From assembly GCA_963746315.1 (NCBI GenBank), contig CAVVAR010000004.1, positions 124,001-188,000 on the forward strand: a stretch of DNA of 64,000 nucleotides, written 5' to 3'. Within the stretch, counting starts at the first letter, position 1, and every line of letters begins with the position of its first letter. Below, in pieces: positions 43,476-52,368 of this stretch. The position numbers and the translations under genes are program-made. The DNA is from Ga0077555 sp963746315 (GTDB taxonomy: Bacteria > Pseudomonadota > Alphaproteobacteria > Rhizobiales > Hyphomicrobiaceae). The notes under the pieces were generated by a model. It had not been told where the DNA came from, did no database searches, and was given only the letters and a program-made list of their open reading frames with translations.

Positions 43476-44702
43476 GTGCAACAACAATCCGTGGTGCGCC
43501 CCGCCACCGAGTGGGAGCTGCAGCGCCTGCTCGAGGAGGCAACCAAGACCAACGCACCCGTGGAGATCGTCGGTGCCGGCACCAAGCGGGACGTTGGCCG
43601 GCCGGCCTCTGCCCCGACGGCGCTCACCACGTCGTCGCTCACCGGCATCCGCCTCTACGAGCCGACGGAGCTCGTCATGGCCGCACGTGGCGGAACGCCG
43701 GTCGCTCGCATCGAAGCGGACCTCGCCTCCCAGGGCCAGATGCTGGCGTTCGAGCCCCTGGATCTTGCCCCCTTGGTCGGCCACGAGCCCGGCAATGGCA
43801 CCATCGGTGCGCTCTTCGCGATGAACATCTCAGGCTCCCGTCGTGTCATGTCGGGCGCCGCACGCGATCACCTTCTCGGCGTCTCCGCGATCTCGGGCGC
43901 GGGCACGGCGTTCCGCTCCGGCGGGCGGGTCATGAAGAACGTGACTGGGCTCGATCTGGCACGCACGGTCTGCGGCAGCTGGGGCACGCTCGCGGTCCTG
44001 ACCGAGGTCACCTTCAAGGTCATGCCACGCCCCGAGGAGACGGCAACGCTCATCCTTCTCGGCCTCGAGGATGGCATTGCTGTCGAGGCCCTGTCCTCGG
44101 CAACGACGAGCCCCTACGAGGTGTCGGGGGCCGTCCACATCCAGGCCCCGCTCGCCGCACGGCTCTGGCACCAGGGCCTGAAAGCCGAGCAGCGCGCCGT
44201 CACCGCAATACGCATCGAGAACTTCTCGGCGTCCGTCGCCTATCGCACGCAGCGCCTGAAGGATGAGCTGAAGCCCTACGGCGAGGTCTATGTTCTCGGC
44301 CAGGAAAGCTCGCTCGCATTCTGGGAGGAGCTCCGCCAGCTCTCCGTTCTGCAGGGAACCGCGGCACCGCTCTGGCGCATCTCGACCTCACCCAAGGCCG
44401 GACCGAAGGTGGTCGCGGCGATAACCGGCTTCATGACCTGCCATGCCTGGTACGACTGGGCCGGCGGCCTTGTCTGGGCCGAGGTTCTGCCCACCTCGGA
44501 CGCCGGTGCCGCCGACATTCGCCGGGTGATCGCGACGCATGGCGGACACGCCACCCTGATCCGGGCGGAGCCTGCCGTCCGCGCGAGCATCGACGTATTC
44601 CAACCCCTGGAGCCCGGCCTCGCGCGAATGACCGCCAAGCTGAAATCCGTGTTCGATCCGGCCAACATTCTGAATCGCGGGCGCATGCACGCCGCCCTCT
44701 AG
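43476..44702 (+). CDS. glcE: Glycolate oxidase subunit GlcE
   Basis: 408 aa, second FAD-binding subunit, with a shorter PCMH domain than GlcD: PVEIVGAGTKRDVGRP, VGHEPGNGTIGALFAMNISGSRR, GRVMKNVTGLDLARTVCGSWGTLAVLTEVTFKVMPRPEE. GTG 43476 with GAGGAGA upstream. It acts as a heterotrimer with GlcD and GlcF; the gene lies between them with short gaps (10 and 20 nt). Confidence 0.93.
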   Translation: MQQQSVVRPATEWELQRLLEEATKTNAPVEIVGAGTKRDVGRPASAPTALTTSSLTGIRLYEPTELVMAARGGTPVARIEADLASQGQMLAFEPLDLAPLVGHEPGNGTIGALFAMNISGSRRVMSGAARDHLLGVSAISGAGTAFRSGGRVMKNVTGLDLARTVCGSWGTLAVLTEVTFKVMPRPEETATLILLGLEDGIAVEALSSATTSPYEVSGAVHIQAPLAARLWHQGLKAEQRAVTAIRIENFSASVAYRTQRLKDELKPYGEVYVLGQESSLAFWEELRQLSVLQGTAAPLWRISTSPKAGPKVVAAITGFMTCHAWYDWAGGLVWAEVLPTSDAGAADIRRVIATHGGHATLIRAEPAVRASIDVFQPLEPGLARMTAKLKSVFDPANILNRGRMHAAL

Positions 44703-44722
44703 CGCAAGGCTCGAGACGTCCC

Positions 44723-46072
44723 ATGAAGACCAACTTCAAGCTCGAGGCCCTGAATGACCCGCGCACCGCGGAGGCCGAGAGCATCCTGAGACGCTGCGTC
44801 CACTGCGGACTGTGCACCGCAACCTGCTCGACCTACGTCATGCTCGGCGACGAGCGGGACAGTCCGCGCGGGCGCATCTACCTCATGAAGGACATGTTCG
44901 AGCGCGGCGCTCCGGCGAGCCCCGAGGTGCAGCACCATGTCGACCGCTGCCTCTCCTGTCTCTCCTGCATGACCACCTGCCCGTCTGGTGTCGACTACAT
45001 GCACCTCGTCGACCATGCCCGAGCACACATCGAGGAAACGGGGACACGGAGCCTCCCCGACCGGGCCGTCCGGTGGGTGCTTTCGCAGCTCATCCCCTAC
45101 CCCGACCGCTTCCGCCGCGCCGTGGCCTTGGCCCCGCTCGGACGGCCCTTCAAGCCCCTTTTCGAGCGCCTGGGATTACCTCAGGTCGCCGCCATGCTCG
45201 ATCTCGCCCCGAAGGGTCCGGTCACGGCGCCGCGCTACCATGGCCCCGGCACCGCCACGGCCAGCGACGAGCGCAGAAAGCGCGTGATCATGCTCGCGGG
45301 CTGCGCCCAGCAGGTGCTCCGCCCCGACATCAACGACGCCACCATCCGATTGCTGGCGCGCCGCGGCGTCGACGTCGAGGTCGTGGCCGGCGCTGGTTGC
45401 TGCGGCGCTCTCGTCCACCACATGGGCAAGGAGGCCATGGCCGTCGAGCAGGCCAAGGCCAATGTCGATGCCTGGGTGAAGGCGATGGCCAAGGCCCCGG
45501 TCGACGCCATCATCGTCAACGCCTCAGGCTGTGGCACGATGCTCAAGGACTACGGGCATCTCCTCAAGCATCACCCGAGCCACGCCCGCCGCGCACTCGA
45601 CATCGCCGCTCTCGCCAAGGACGTGACCGAGTTCCTGTCGGAGTATGACCTGGGTGCCCCGAAGCGCTGGTCGAGCCTTCGCGTCGCCTACCACTCGGCC
45701 TGCTCCATGCAGCACGGCCAGCGCATCACCGATGCCCCAAAGGCACTGCTGAGAAAGGCCGGTTTCACCGTGCTCGATGTTCCCGAGGGCCACATCTGCT
45801 GCGGCTCGGCCGGCGTCTACAATATCCTGCAGCCGAAATTGGCTGGCGACCTCCGCCGCCGGAAGGTCGACAACATCGAAAGCGTGCGCCCCGACATCAT
45901 CGCCGCCGGCAACCTCGGCTGCATCACGCAATTGCAACTCGGCACCCCGATCCCGATCGTGCACACTATCGAGCTGCTGGATTGGGCCTGCGGCGGACCC
46001 GTTCCCCGTGGCCTGGAACGCTACGAGGCATCGGTCACCGACGTACCCGAGCCGGCCTCAGTCGTGGCCTGA
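44723..46072 (+). CDS. glcF: Glycolate oxidase iron-sulfur subunit GlcF
   Basis: 449 aa. Two [4Fe-4S] motifs near the N-terminus (CVHCGLCTATCSTY and CLSCLSCMTTCPSGVDYM) and two CCG domains (GAGCCGALVHHMG, GHICCGSAGVYNILQP). It moves electrons from the flavin subunits to the quinone pool at the inner membrane. Start 20 nt after glcE; last gene of the operon. Confidence 0.94.
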   Translation: MKTNFKLEALNDPRTAEAESILRRCVHCGLCTATCSTYVMLGDERDSPRGRIYLMKDMFERGAPASPEVQHHVDRCLSCLSCMTTCPSGVDYMHLVDHARAHIEETGTRSLPDRAVRWVLSQLIPYPDRFRRAVALAPLGRPFKPLFERLGLPQVAAMLDLAPKGPVTAPRYHGPGTATASDERRKRVIMLAGCAQQVLRPDINDATIRLLARRGVDVEVVAGAGCCGALVHHMGKEAMAVEQAKANVDAWVKAMAKAPVDAIIVNASGCGTMLKDYGHLLKHHPSHARRALDIAALAKDVTEFLSEYDLGAPKRWSSLRVAYHSACSMQHGQRITDAPKALLRKAGFTVLDVPEGHICCGSAGVYNILQPKLAGDLRRRKVDNIESVRPDIIAAGNLGCITQLQLGTPIPIVHTIELLDWACGGPVPRGLERYEASVTDVPEPASVVA

Positions 46073-46577
46073 GGGCCGAGTTCGGCACAGCTCACGTTTT
46101 CGACGGCCGGGGATCGCTTTGCGCGACGGCGGTGTGCGTTACCCGTCCGCCGCCTCCTGATTAGATTGTCGCTTCAGCAGCTGTCTGTTTTCGGATATCG
46201 ATAGTACATCCCAGTAAATGGGAGATATTTGTTTGCGGAGCGACAATCATGGAACAAACACTCCAACAAAACACAGTTACATCGGCACACAGATTTGACA
46301 GGTACTTCTATTTTTACATGGCCATTGCTTGCGCCGTCATCGCCTTCGCGGGCTTCGCACCAACCTATTGGATTCCTTTGCTGAGCGGTAAGCTCAACGC
46401 ACACCCGATCATCCATCTTCACGGAGCTATCTTCTTCGCTTGGTCATTGTTCCTGGTGCATCAGACATGGCTCGCGACCTCGGGCCGCATTCGCTCCCAC
46501 CGCGCCAACGGCTTGATCGGCGTGTCCTTGGCCACGGCGATGTCGAGTCAGCCGGAGGACTTTCACCTCCGGCTGCT

Positions 46578-46616
46578 CCCAGAACCGTGCATGACCCTCT
46601 CGAGTCACACGGCTCC
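46578..46616 (-). ncRNA. Group II intron domain V
   Basis: Catalytic hairpin of the ribozyme: GAGCCGTGTGACTC pairs with the GGGTCATGCACGGTT arm across a GAGA tetraloop. The AGC triad typical of domain V is present. Approximate limits. Confidence 0.8.
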
Positions 46617-47874
46617 CGATGTTCGGCCGTTGCCATGACATAGCGGCCAATGGGCGAAGAGCCTCGGCGTCTTCCGGCGCAGCCGGTCGAACCAGTCCCT
46701 GCCGCCCTTGGTCTGATGAACCATCCGCTTGTACTTGCGGCGGGCCCATCGGATGACATAGGCGTCGATCCGCTTCAGCGTCGGTCTGAGCTGCGTCTTG
46801 TAGAAGTGGCTGTAGTAGGCGATCCAGCCGCGAATGACGGGATTGTACATCCGGGCCAGCTCTTCCAGGGATTTGTCACTGCGGTGGTGCAGCGCCCATC
46901 GCCGGATCTCCCGGCTGATGCGCACGAGCGCCTTCGGACTGACGGCAGGCTGGAAGCTGTGCGAGAAGATGCGCCCATTCGGCTTCACCCACATGATCTT
47001 CCGAGCCCGGAACTCGAAGCCCAGAAAGTCGAAGCGGATGACGGGAAAGTCGCCCTTCCGGTTCACATCCTTGCAGTAGACGATTTTCGTCTTCTCGGGA
47101 TGCAGCGTCAGCTTGCACTCGGCCAGCCGGGCGGCGAGCGCGTCCTGCAGGACACGCGCCTCCGCCTCGCTTCGGCAGTGACAGATCGCATCGTCGGCAT
47201 ACCGCTCGAACGGAACGTGCGGGAACTCCCGCGCCATCCACATGTCGAAGGCATGATGCAGGAACAGGTTGGCCAGCAGCGGCGAGATCACCCCACCCTG
47301 CGGCGTCCCCGTCGTGCGCGCGACGACTGTGCCATCCTCCATCTGCACGGGCGCCTTCAGCCAGCGCTCGACGTAGAGCAGCACCCACGGGCAATCCGTA
47401 TGATGGCGGACCGCCTTGAGCATCAGCTCCCAGTCGATGGTGTCGAAGAAGCCCTTGATGTCGAGAGTCGAGCACCCAGTCGAAGCGCCAGCAGCGCTCG
47501 CGGGCCTTGGCCACGGCATCGATCGCAGACTTGCCGGGCCGGTAGCCGTAGGAGTTGGCGTGGAACACCGGCTCCAGGATCGGCTCCAGGGAGCGCCGGA
47601 CGACCTCCTGGGCGATGCGGTCGGCAACCGTTGGAATGCCCAACGGACGCGTCCCGCCATTCGCCTTCGGAATATCGACGCGGCGCACCGGCGGAGGAAA
47701 GTAGCTCCCTGAGGACAGGCGGTTCCAGAGCTTGTAGAGGTTGCCCGAGAGGTTGGCCTCGAACTCCGCAATCGACTGTCCGTCCACTCCAGCCGCTCCC
47801 TGGTTGGCCTTCACACGCTTGAAGGCTTCCCAGACCTCGCGCTTGGCGATTGCGAACGGCTTTGCCTGATCCAC
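46605..47874 (-). pseudogene. ltrA: Group II intron reverse transcriptase/maturase, one frameshift
   Basis: GTG at 47874 with GGAGGAG upstream (DQAKPFAIAKREVWEAFKRVKANQGAAGVDGQS). RT blocks follow: RPLGIPTVADRIAQEVV, PVFHANSYGYRPGKSAIDAV, then after a +1 shift near 47468 LDIKGFFDTIDWELML, GTPQGGVISPLLANLFLHHAFD and the catalytic FERYADDAICHCRS. The maturase X domain and a basic C-terminus end the protein (RWARRKYKRMVHQTKGG). About 422 aa when the shift is repaired. The single extra base splits block 2 from block 3, so the protein is not made intact unless this is a base-call error. Confidence 0.82.
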
Positions 47875-49006
47875 GGGCTCCTCCCGCACTGCCGGAAGCA
47901 CGCCTCCGTCATGACGGTTGGCCCGCAGGCCAGGCTGAACAACGCAGCCCCTTCGCTCCAGCCCCATTACAGGGCCTTCATCACTACTACGGGCTGCTCC
48001 GTCCCTGCGCGCCGCGTCGGTACTCTCGCCCTCGCGGTTGCAGCCGCTTGCGGCTTCTCCCTTCGCGCTCCCCATCGACACGGACAGCACGACGGCGCAC
48101 AGGTTCTCACGTTCCCAACAAGAGCCTGATCGAGGCTCGCGCCGCCTACACGCCGGATGCCGCTCGGTCCGTATCAGGGCATCGCCCGAGCTGATCCCGC
48201 AGGAAGGGTCACCCCGCGGTTTTGACATCGCCTAATCCGCTTTCGACGCTTCTGCAGCGGTTCGCTTGCGCTCGCCTTCCTCGATCTCACCGGCCGGACT
48301 TCAGTCCGAACCTTGACTGCAACGCTCACCACCACGGCTCTTGACCGCAGCAGCTTGCAGTGGTTTGAGCTCAGCTCCTGATCGCCGAGCCCGAAGGGCC
48401 CTCCTTCATCTCTCGCTGAGTTGCGCATCCCGGTGTGGACCCGCGATGCTCGTGACACACGACCCTGCTCGGACTGCTCACCGCGATCAACCGCATGCAC
48501 TGGGCGGCGGGAATCGGTCACGCCGAAGCCGGCAAAGCCTTCGCGATCGTGCCGGTTGCAACGGTGCTCTTTTTCGCCGTCGCGTTCATCGGCGCCGTCG
48601 CCAACGTTCACCGGCCGGACTGGCACACGCGCCTGATGCTGGTCGCAGCCGTCTCGATCCTCGACGCCCCGATCGCGCGCTGGTTCATCACGTTCCTGGC
48701 GCCGGCCGGACCGCTTCCGCCGGGCCCGCCGCCGGTGGCCGTTGATCTCGGGCCGTCCCTGGTCGCACTTCTTCTGCTCGTCCTGGCGATGGCGATCGAC
48801 TGGCGCAAGCTCGGCCGGCCGCACACAGCCTATGTCATCGGTGCGGGCGCCTATGCCGTCATGAAGGTCGTCCAAGTCCCGATCAGCACCACCGCGGCGT
48901 GGCACGCGGTTGCGACGTGGCTGATGGCGTTCGGGGCCTGACACCTGCCCGGCCCGCGATGGAGACGGAGATCCCCCTCCCCGCGAGCCGACAGCCACCC
49001 CGGTGA

Positions 49007-49732
49007 TCAGCGACGAGGACACCCCATCGCGTCCGCGACACCCGTGAAACTGTCGGTGATCACGTCCCAGTCGCGCGTCGCCGCGACGTCCTTGGTTTGC
49101 CCCGGACCGTACTCGACCGGCCGCAACACGAACGCGGTGCGATAGCCGACACTCTGCGCGGCTGCCAGGTCGTCATTGTGCGCAGCCACCAGCATCACCT
49201 CGTGCGGCTCGAGGTTGAGGAGCGCGGCATTGCGCTGATAGCACTCGGGCAACGGCTTGTAGGCCCGCGCCGTCTCCGCGCCGAGGATCACGTCCCACGG
49301 CAGCAGCGCACGCTTCGCCATGCGCACGAGCAAGCCTGTGTTGCCGTTGGAAAGCGTGCCGATGATGTAGCGGCGCTTGAGCCGGATCAGACCCTCGACC
49401 GAGTCCGGCCACGGATCGAGCCGATGCCAGATGCGATTGAGATGCTCGACCTCGTGTGCCGCCAGCCCCTTGACGCCATGGCGCTCGAGCAGGGCCACGA
49501 GGCTCTCACGGTGAAGGTCGTCCAGGATCGTCCACGCCCGCCGTCCCGCGCGCACCTCCTCCATGGCCGGCTGGTAGAGCCCGCGCCACTCGTCGGCGAA
49601 CCGCGCCCATTCGACGGAAAGGCCGCGTGCGCTGCCGAACGCCGTCAGCTCGCGAATGGTGCTCTGCCGCCAATCGACAACCGTGCCGAAAACGTCGAAC
49701 AGGAGCGCCTTCACCTGATCCTTCGCTGCCAT
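49007..49732 (-). CDS. Haloacid dehalogenase, type II (HAD family)
   Basis: 241 aa from ATG 49732. HAD motif I VKALLFDVFGTVVDWR (nucleophile Asp), a helical cap, motif II IIGTLSNGNTGLL, Lys in ETARAYKPLPECYQ and the acidic motif LVAAHNDDLAAAQSVGYRTAFV. The pattern fits (S)-2-haloacid dehalogenase, which hydrolyses 2-haloacids to 2-hydroxyacids, rather than phosphatases. A few residues of the usual substrate pocket cannot be checked by eye. It stands alone between the split membrane gene and aroC. Confidence 0.85.
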   Translation of the reverse strand: MAAKDQVKALLFDVFGTVVDWRQSTIRELTAFGSARGLSVEWARFADEWRGLYQPAMEEVRAGRRAWTILDDLHRESLVALLERHGVKGLAAHEVEHLNRIWHRLDPWPDSVEGLIRLKRRYIIGTLSNGNTGLLVRMAKRALLPWDVILGAETARAYKPLPECYQRNAALLNLEPHEVMLVAAHNDDLAAAQSVGYRTAFVLRPVEYGPGQTKDVAATRDWDVITDSFTGVADAMGCPRR

Positions 49733-49891
49733 TCCCACTTCACTCCTCTGGTCACGCCCGCCCGCCGCATCTTGGTCAACGCAGCGTGGTGTGCAACGAG
49801 AAGATGGCAACAGGAGTGGACTGCATCGCGATCAGGTTAACGCTGGTCGGAGCAATGGCGGCCCGGACGCGCAAGACGCCGCGCGCCGAGG

Positions 49892-51010
49892 CTAACTCCC
49901 GTCATCCGCCCCTGCAGAGCCGTCCCGGCCGGTTTGCGCGCGGTGGAGCAACTTCTGATCGGCCAGAACCAGTGCCATCATCGCCTCACCGACCGGTACC
50001 GCGCGAATGCCCACGCACGGATCATGGCGCCCCTTGGTCACGATCTCGGTGTCGTTGCCGGCGACGTCGATCGTTCGCCGCGGTTGCAGGATCGACGACG
50101 TCGGCTTGACGGCGAAGCGCACGACGATCGGCTGCCCTGTCGCGATGCCACCGAGGATGCCACCGGCATGGTTCGAGAGGAACAGCGGTTGCCCGTCGTT
50201 GCCCATCCGCATCTCGTCGGCGTTCTCTTCACCGGTCAGAGCTGCGGCAGCAAACCCGTCGCCGATCTCGACGCCCTTCACCGCATTGATGCTCATCATC
50301 GCCGAGGCTAGCTGCTGGTCGAGCTTGGCGTAGAGGGGCGCACCCCACCCCGCCGGCACGCCCTCGGCGACGACCTCGATCACGGCACCTGCCGACGAGC
50401 CGGCTTTGCGCACACCGTCGAGATAGCCTTCCCAGGCGGCAGCCGCGACCGGATCCGGGCAGAAGAAAGGATTGCGGTCGACCTCCGCCCAATCCCACCG
50501 CGAGCGGTCGACGGAATGCGGGCCCATCTGCACCAGCGCCCCGCGAACCGTGACGCCCGCAATCACCTTGCGGGCCACCGCGCCCGCGGCCACGCGCATC
50601 GCCGTCTCGCGCGCCGACGAGCGCCCGCCGCCGCGATAGTCCCGGATGCCGTACTTGGCGAGATACGAGAAATCGGCGTGGCCGGGCCTGAACTTGCTGG
50701 CAATGTCGCCGTAGTCCTTCGAACGTTGGTCGACGTTCTCGATGATCAGGCTGATCGGGGTACCCGTTGTCACCTGGTGCCCGCTGCTTTCCGCGAGCAC
50801 GCCCGAGACGATGCGCACCTCGTCCGGCTCCCGGCGCTGGGTCGTATGCCGCGACTGGCCAGGCCGTCTCCGATCCAGCTCGGTCTGGATGTCGCTCGCC
50901 TCGAGCGGAATGCCCGGTGGGCACCCGTCGACGACACATCCGATCGCGGGGCCGTGGCTCTCGCCCCACGTTGTGACACGCAGCAAGTGCCCGAAGGTAT
51001 TGAAGGACAT
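49892..51010 (-). CDS. aroC: Chorismate synthase
   Basis: 372 aa from ATG 51010. Family motifs: MSFNTFGHLLRVTTWGESHGPAIGCVVDGCPPGI, RPGQSRHTTQRREPDEVRIVSG, RPGHADFSYLAKYGIRDYRGGGRSSARETAMRVAAGA and the FMN-site region FAVKPTSSI. It removes phosphate from EPSP to give chorismate, the last step of the shikimate pathway, needing reduced FMN. The open frame continues upstream but the ATG with a nearby purine-rich site is the family start. Confidence 0.96.
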   Translation of the reverse strand: MSFNTFGHLLRVTTWGESHGPAIGCVVDGCPPGIPLEASDIQTELDRRRPGQSRHTTQRREPDEVRIVSGVLAESSGHQVTTGTPISLIIENVDQRSKDYGDIASKFRPGHADFSYLAKYGIRDYRGGGRSSARETAMRVAAGAVARKVIAGVTVRGALVQMGPHSVDRSRWDWAEVDRNPFFCPDPVAAAAWEGYLDGVRKAGSSAGAVIEVVAEGVPAGWGAPLYAKLDQQLASAMMSINAVKGVEIGDGFAAAALTGEENADEMRMGNDGQPLFLSNHAGGILGGIATGQPIVVRFAVKPTSSILQPRRTIDVAGNDTEIVTKGRHDPCVGIRAVPVGEAMMALVLADQKLLHRAQTGRDGSAGADDGS

Positions 51011-51218
51011 CTGAACGCTCTTCCGTCGCGTCTGAACTGCGGGCCGACAGCCATCTGAGTGACCCACCGGCAACAACCCGGCACCGGAAAGGCACGAAAT
51101 ACAAGTCGCTGGCCGCGTCAACCCCCCACCGCGAGTGACAAGCCCCCCGCGCAGAGTTTATCACCGACCCGTTGTACTGCGTGATTCCTCCATCCAACAA
51201 CCCAGAGGAGAGAACACG

Positions 51219-51419
51219 TTGAACGACCGGCACGGTCAAGGCTCCCGGACCAACTGGTCCCGAGCCACACCCGGGCCGGATCAACAAGTCCGGCACCGGT
51301 CAGCGCCCACCGTGAGCAAACCCAACTGTGAAGGGCTCACGATGGAATTGGCGTCTGAACCAGAGATCGGACATGGAGCGGTGTTTCCGTGCGGTTGTGT
51401 CAGCATTGAGCGCCAGTGA
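51219..51419 (+). CDS. Doubtful small ORF (66 aa)
   Basis: Good Shine-Dalgarno-like GAGGAG (51205-51210) before TTG 51219. The product is polar and Pro/Arg-rich at first (NDRHGQGSRTNWSRATPGPD) with a Cys pair near the end (GAVFPCGCVSIERQ). No family recognised. The composition is plausible for coding DNA but the evidence is thin. Confidence 0.25.
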   Translation: MNDRHGQGSRTNWSRATPGPDQQVRHRSAPTVSKPNCEGLTMELASEPEIGHGAVFPCGCVSIERQ

Positions 51420-51580
51420 GGCCGACGCGAAGACGTCCCCTCCCCGGTTGCTCGCGACATCGGAGCACCAACGGAGCCGCTGCTGAAAGCTGCGGACCGA
51501 CCACTGTGACGCTGCGCTTCGCGTGCCTCTCCTGCGTCTGAGCAACGCTCGAGGGGATCTACGCGAGTTCATATGTCCTC

Positions 51581-51613
51581 AATTGGCCGGAGCTGCCGCT
51601 GCTCCGGCCAATT
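51581..51613. terminator. Perfect 13-bp hairpin
   Basis: GC-rich stem with AATT/AATT outer arms and a TGCCGCT loop; a short T-run follows (TTTTCATT). It may be a terminator on the plus strand for the small ORF above, or a regulatory hairpin. Confidence 0.45.
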
Positions 51614-51669
51614 TTCATTACAATCGTATGGTTCATTACCGGAGGATCACGTAACCGGCCGCGCATGCA

Positions 51670-52224
51670 TTGGAGCCGCCCTTGTCTCTTCTCGGAGCCA
51701 CCTTTCTTTCGCTGCTCGGCGCGATAATCACGTTTTTCTCGGTGCTTGCGGCCTTGGATGGCGTTGCGACGGCACCGTGGCCGACCACTCCCACGAGCCG
51801 GGTTGGCGCATTCGCCGCCCCAGGACTGGCGGCTGCGAGCGCGACGGGCCTGGCCGTTCTTCGCCCAATTCCGGTCACGAATTCCGCTACCGAGAGCAGA
51901 GCCGCTCCGGCTGAGCCCAGGGCGCACGGCAATAGGCAGACGCCTCCACGTCAGACCGCAATCGTCGCCCCGCTCGTTCGTCGTGCACCGGCCTCGGTCG
52001 TCCTGGCTTCTGACGAGCCGCAGGAGGCTCCAGTCCTGAAAACGGCGAAGCCGACCGCGCCGCCGCCCCAGCCTCGCCTTGCGGCGCGCAAACCCTTCGC
52101 GCCAGAGACACGCTCGGCTCTTGGCGGGCCCCTGCCGGCTACACCTCGCACGCCTTCTCCGCCGGCCCCCAGGAAGCGCTCCACGCCCGCGCCGGCGCCA
52201 TCAGGCCCAAGCTCGACGCCGTAG
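51670..52224 (+). CDS. Hypothetical protein with N-terminal membrane segment and Pro/Ala-rich body
   Basis: 184 aa from a TTG at 51670; start uncertain, no clear ribosome site. One hydrophobic segment (SLLGATFLSLLGAIITFFSVLAALDGV) followed by a disordered region rich in Pro, Ala, Arg and Ser (RSALGGPLPATPRTPSPPAP). This looks like a membrane-anchored linker protein of unknown role. In GC-rich DNA such a frame can occur by chance. Confidence 0.4.
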   Translation: MEPPLSLLGATFLSLLGAIITFFSVLAALDGVATAPWPTTPTSRVGAFAAPGLAAASATGLAVLRPIPVTNSATESRAAPAEPRAHGNRQTPPRQTAIVAPLVRRAPASVVLASDEPQEAPVLKTAKPTAPPPQPRLAARKPFAPETRSALGGPLPATPRTPSPPAPRKRSTPAPAPSGPSSTP

Positions 52225-52368
52225 GTTTGTCACGACGGGCAGCAGCGTTGATACAAGCGCTCGCGACCGCGAGCCATTGGCGCGCGTTCACCTGCTTGAC
52301 CTCGCGTGCCATGCGCATACGCTGATTGCCGCGTAACGATGCCAACAAGAATATTGGGAGGTTTCCCC

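Larger units (their letters stand above)
46542..48460 (-). mobile_element. Group II intron (1919 bp), antisense to the host gene
   Basis: Reading the minus strand, the intron begins GTGTGTCACGAGC (5' GUGYG consensus) opposite 48460 and ends ...CTGACTCGAC (3' AY) opposite 46542. Domain V is recognisable at about 46578-46616 (GAGCCGTGTGACTC, GAGA loop, GGGTCATGCACGGTT). A domain VI-like hairpin of GCCGGAGG/CCTCCGGC follows (46546-46572). The reverse-transcriptase ORF lies in domain IV. The 5' ribozyme part covers 47875-48460. The exact ends follow from restoring the host reading frame. Confidence 0.9.
46249..48941 (+). pseudogene. Polytopic membrane protein gene split by a group II intron
   Basis: Exon-like parts 46249-46541 and 48461-48941 join exactly (AT plus GACC gives ATGACC) into one 774-nt frame of 257 aa. 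The joined product has about seven hydrophobic segments (YFYFYMAIACAVIAFAGFAPTYW, GAIFFAWSLFLVH, VFF-type ATVLFFAVAFIGAVAN, LVALLLLVLAMAI), His-rich loops (HPIIHLHG) and the joint ANGLIGVSLATAM/TLLGLLTAINR. It resembles small DUF-type inner-membrane proteins with heme- or metal-like His; function unknown. The intron lies antisense to it, so splicing of the gene's own mRNA cannot restore it. The gene is therefore inactive. Confidence 0.85.
51011..51669. other. 659-bp gap with a 13-bp hairpin and one doubtful small ORF
   Basis: The only doubtful coding candidate is a 66-codon frame at 51219-51419 with GAGGAG eight bases before a TTG start (listed separately). At 51581-51613 AATTGGCCGGAGC and GCTCCGGCCAATT form a perfect 13-bp hairpin (7-nt loop). 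The rest shows no clear gene; it holds the aroC upstream region at its left side. Confidence 0.5.

Noticed and set aside
41900..43648. 582-codon minus-strand frame over glcD
   Set aside because: Antisense shadow of glcD with no start signal; glcD is certain.
46650..47822. 390-codon plus-strand frame over the intron ORF
   Set aside because: Shadow of the reverse transcriptase, which has clear RT motifs on the other strand.
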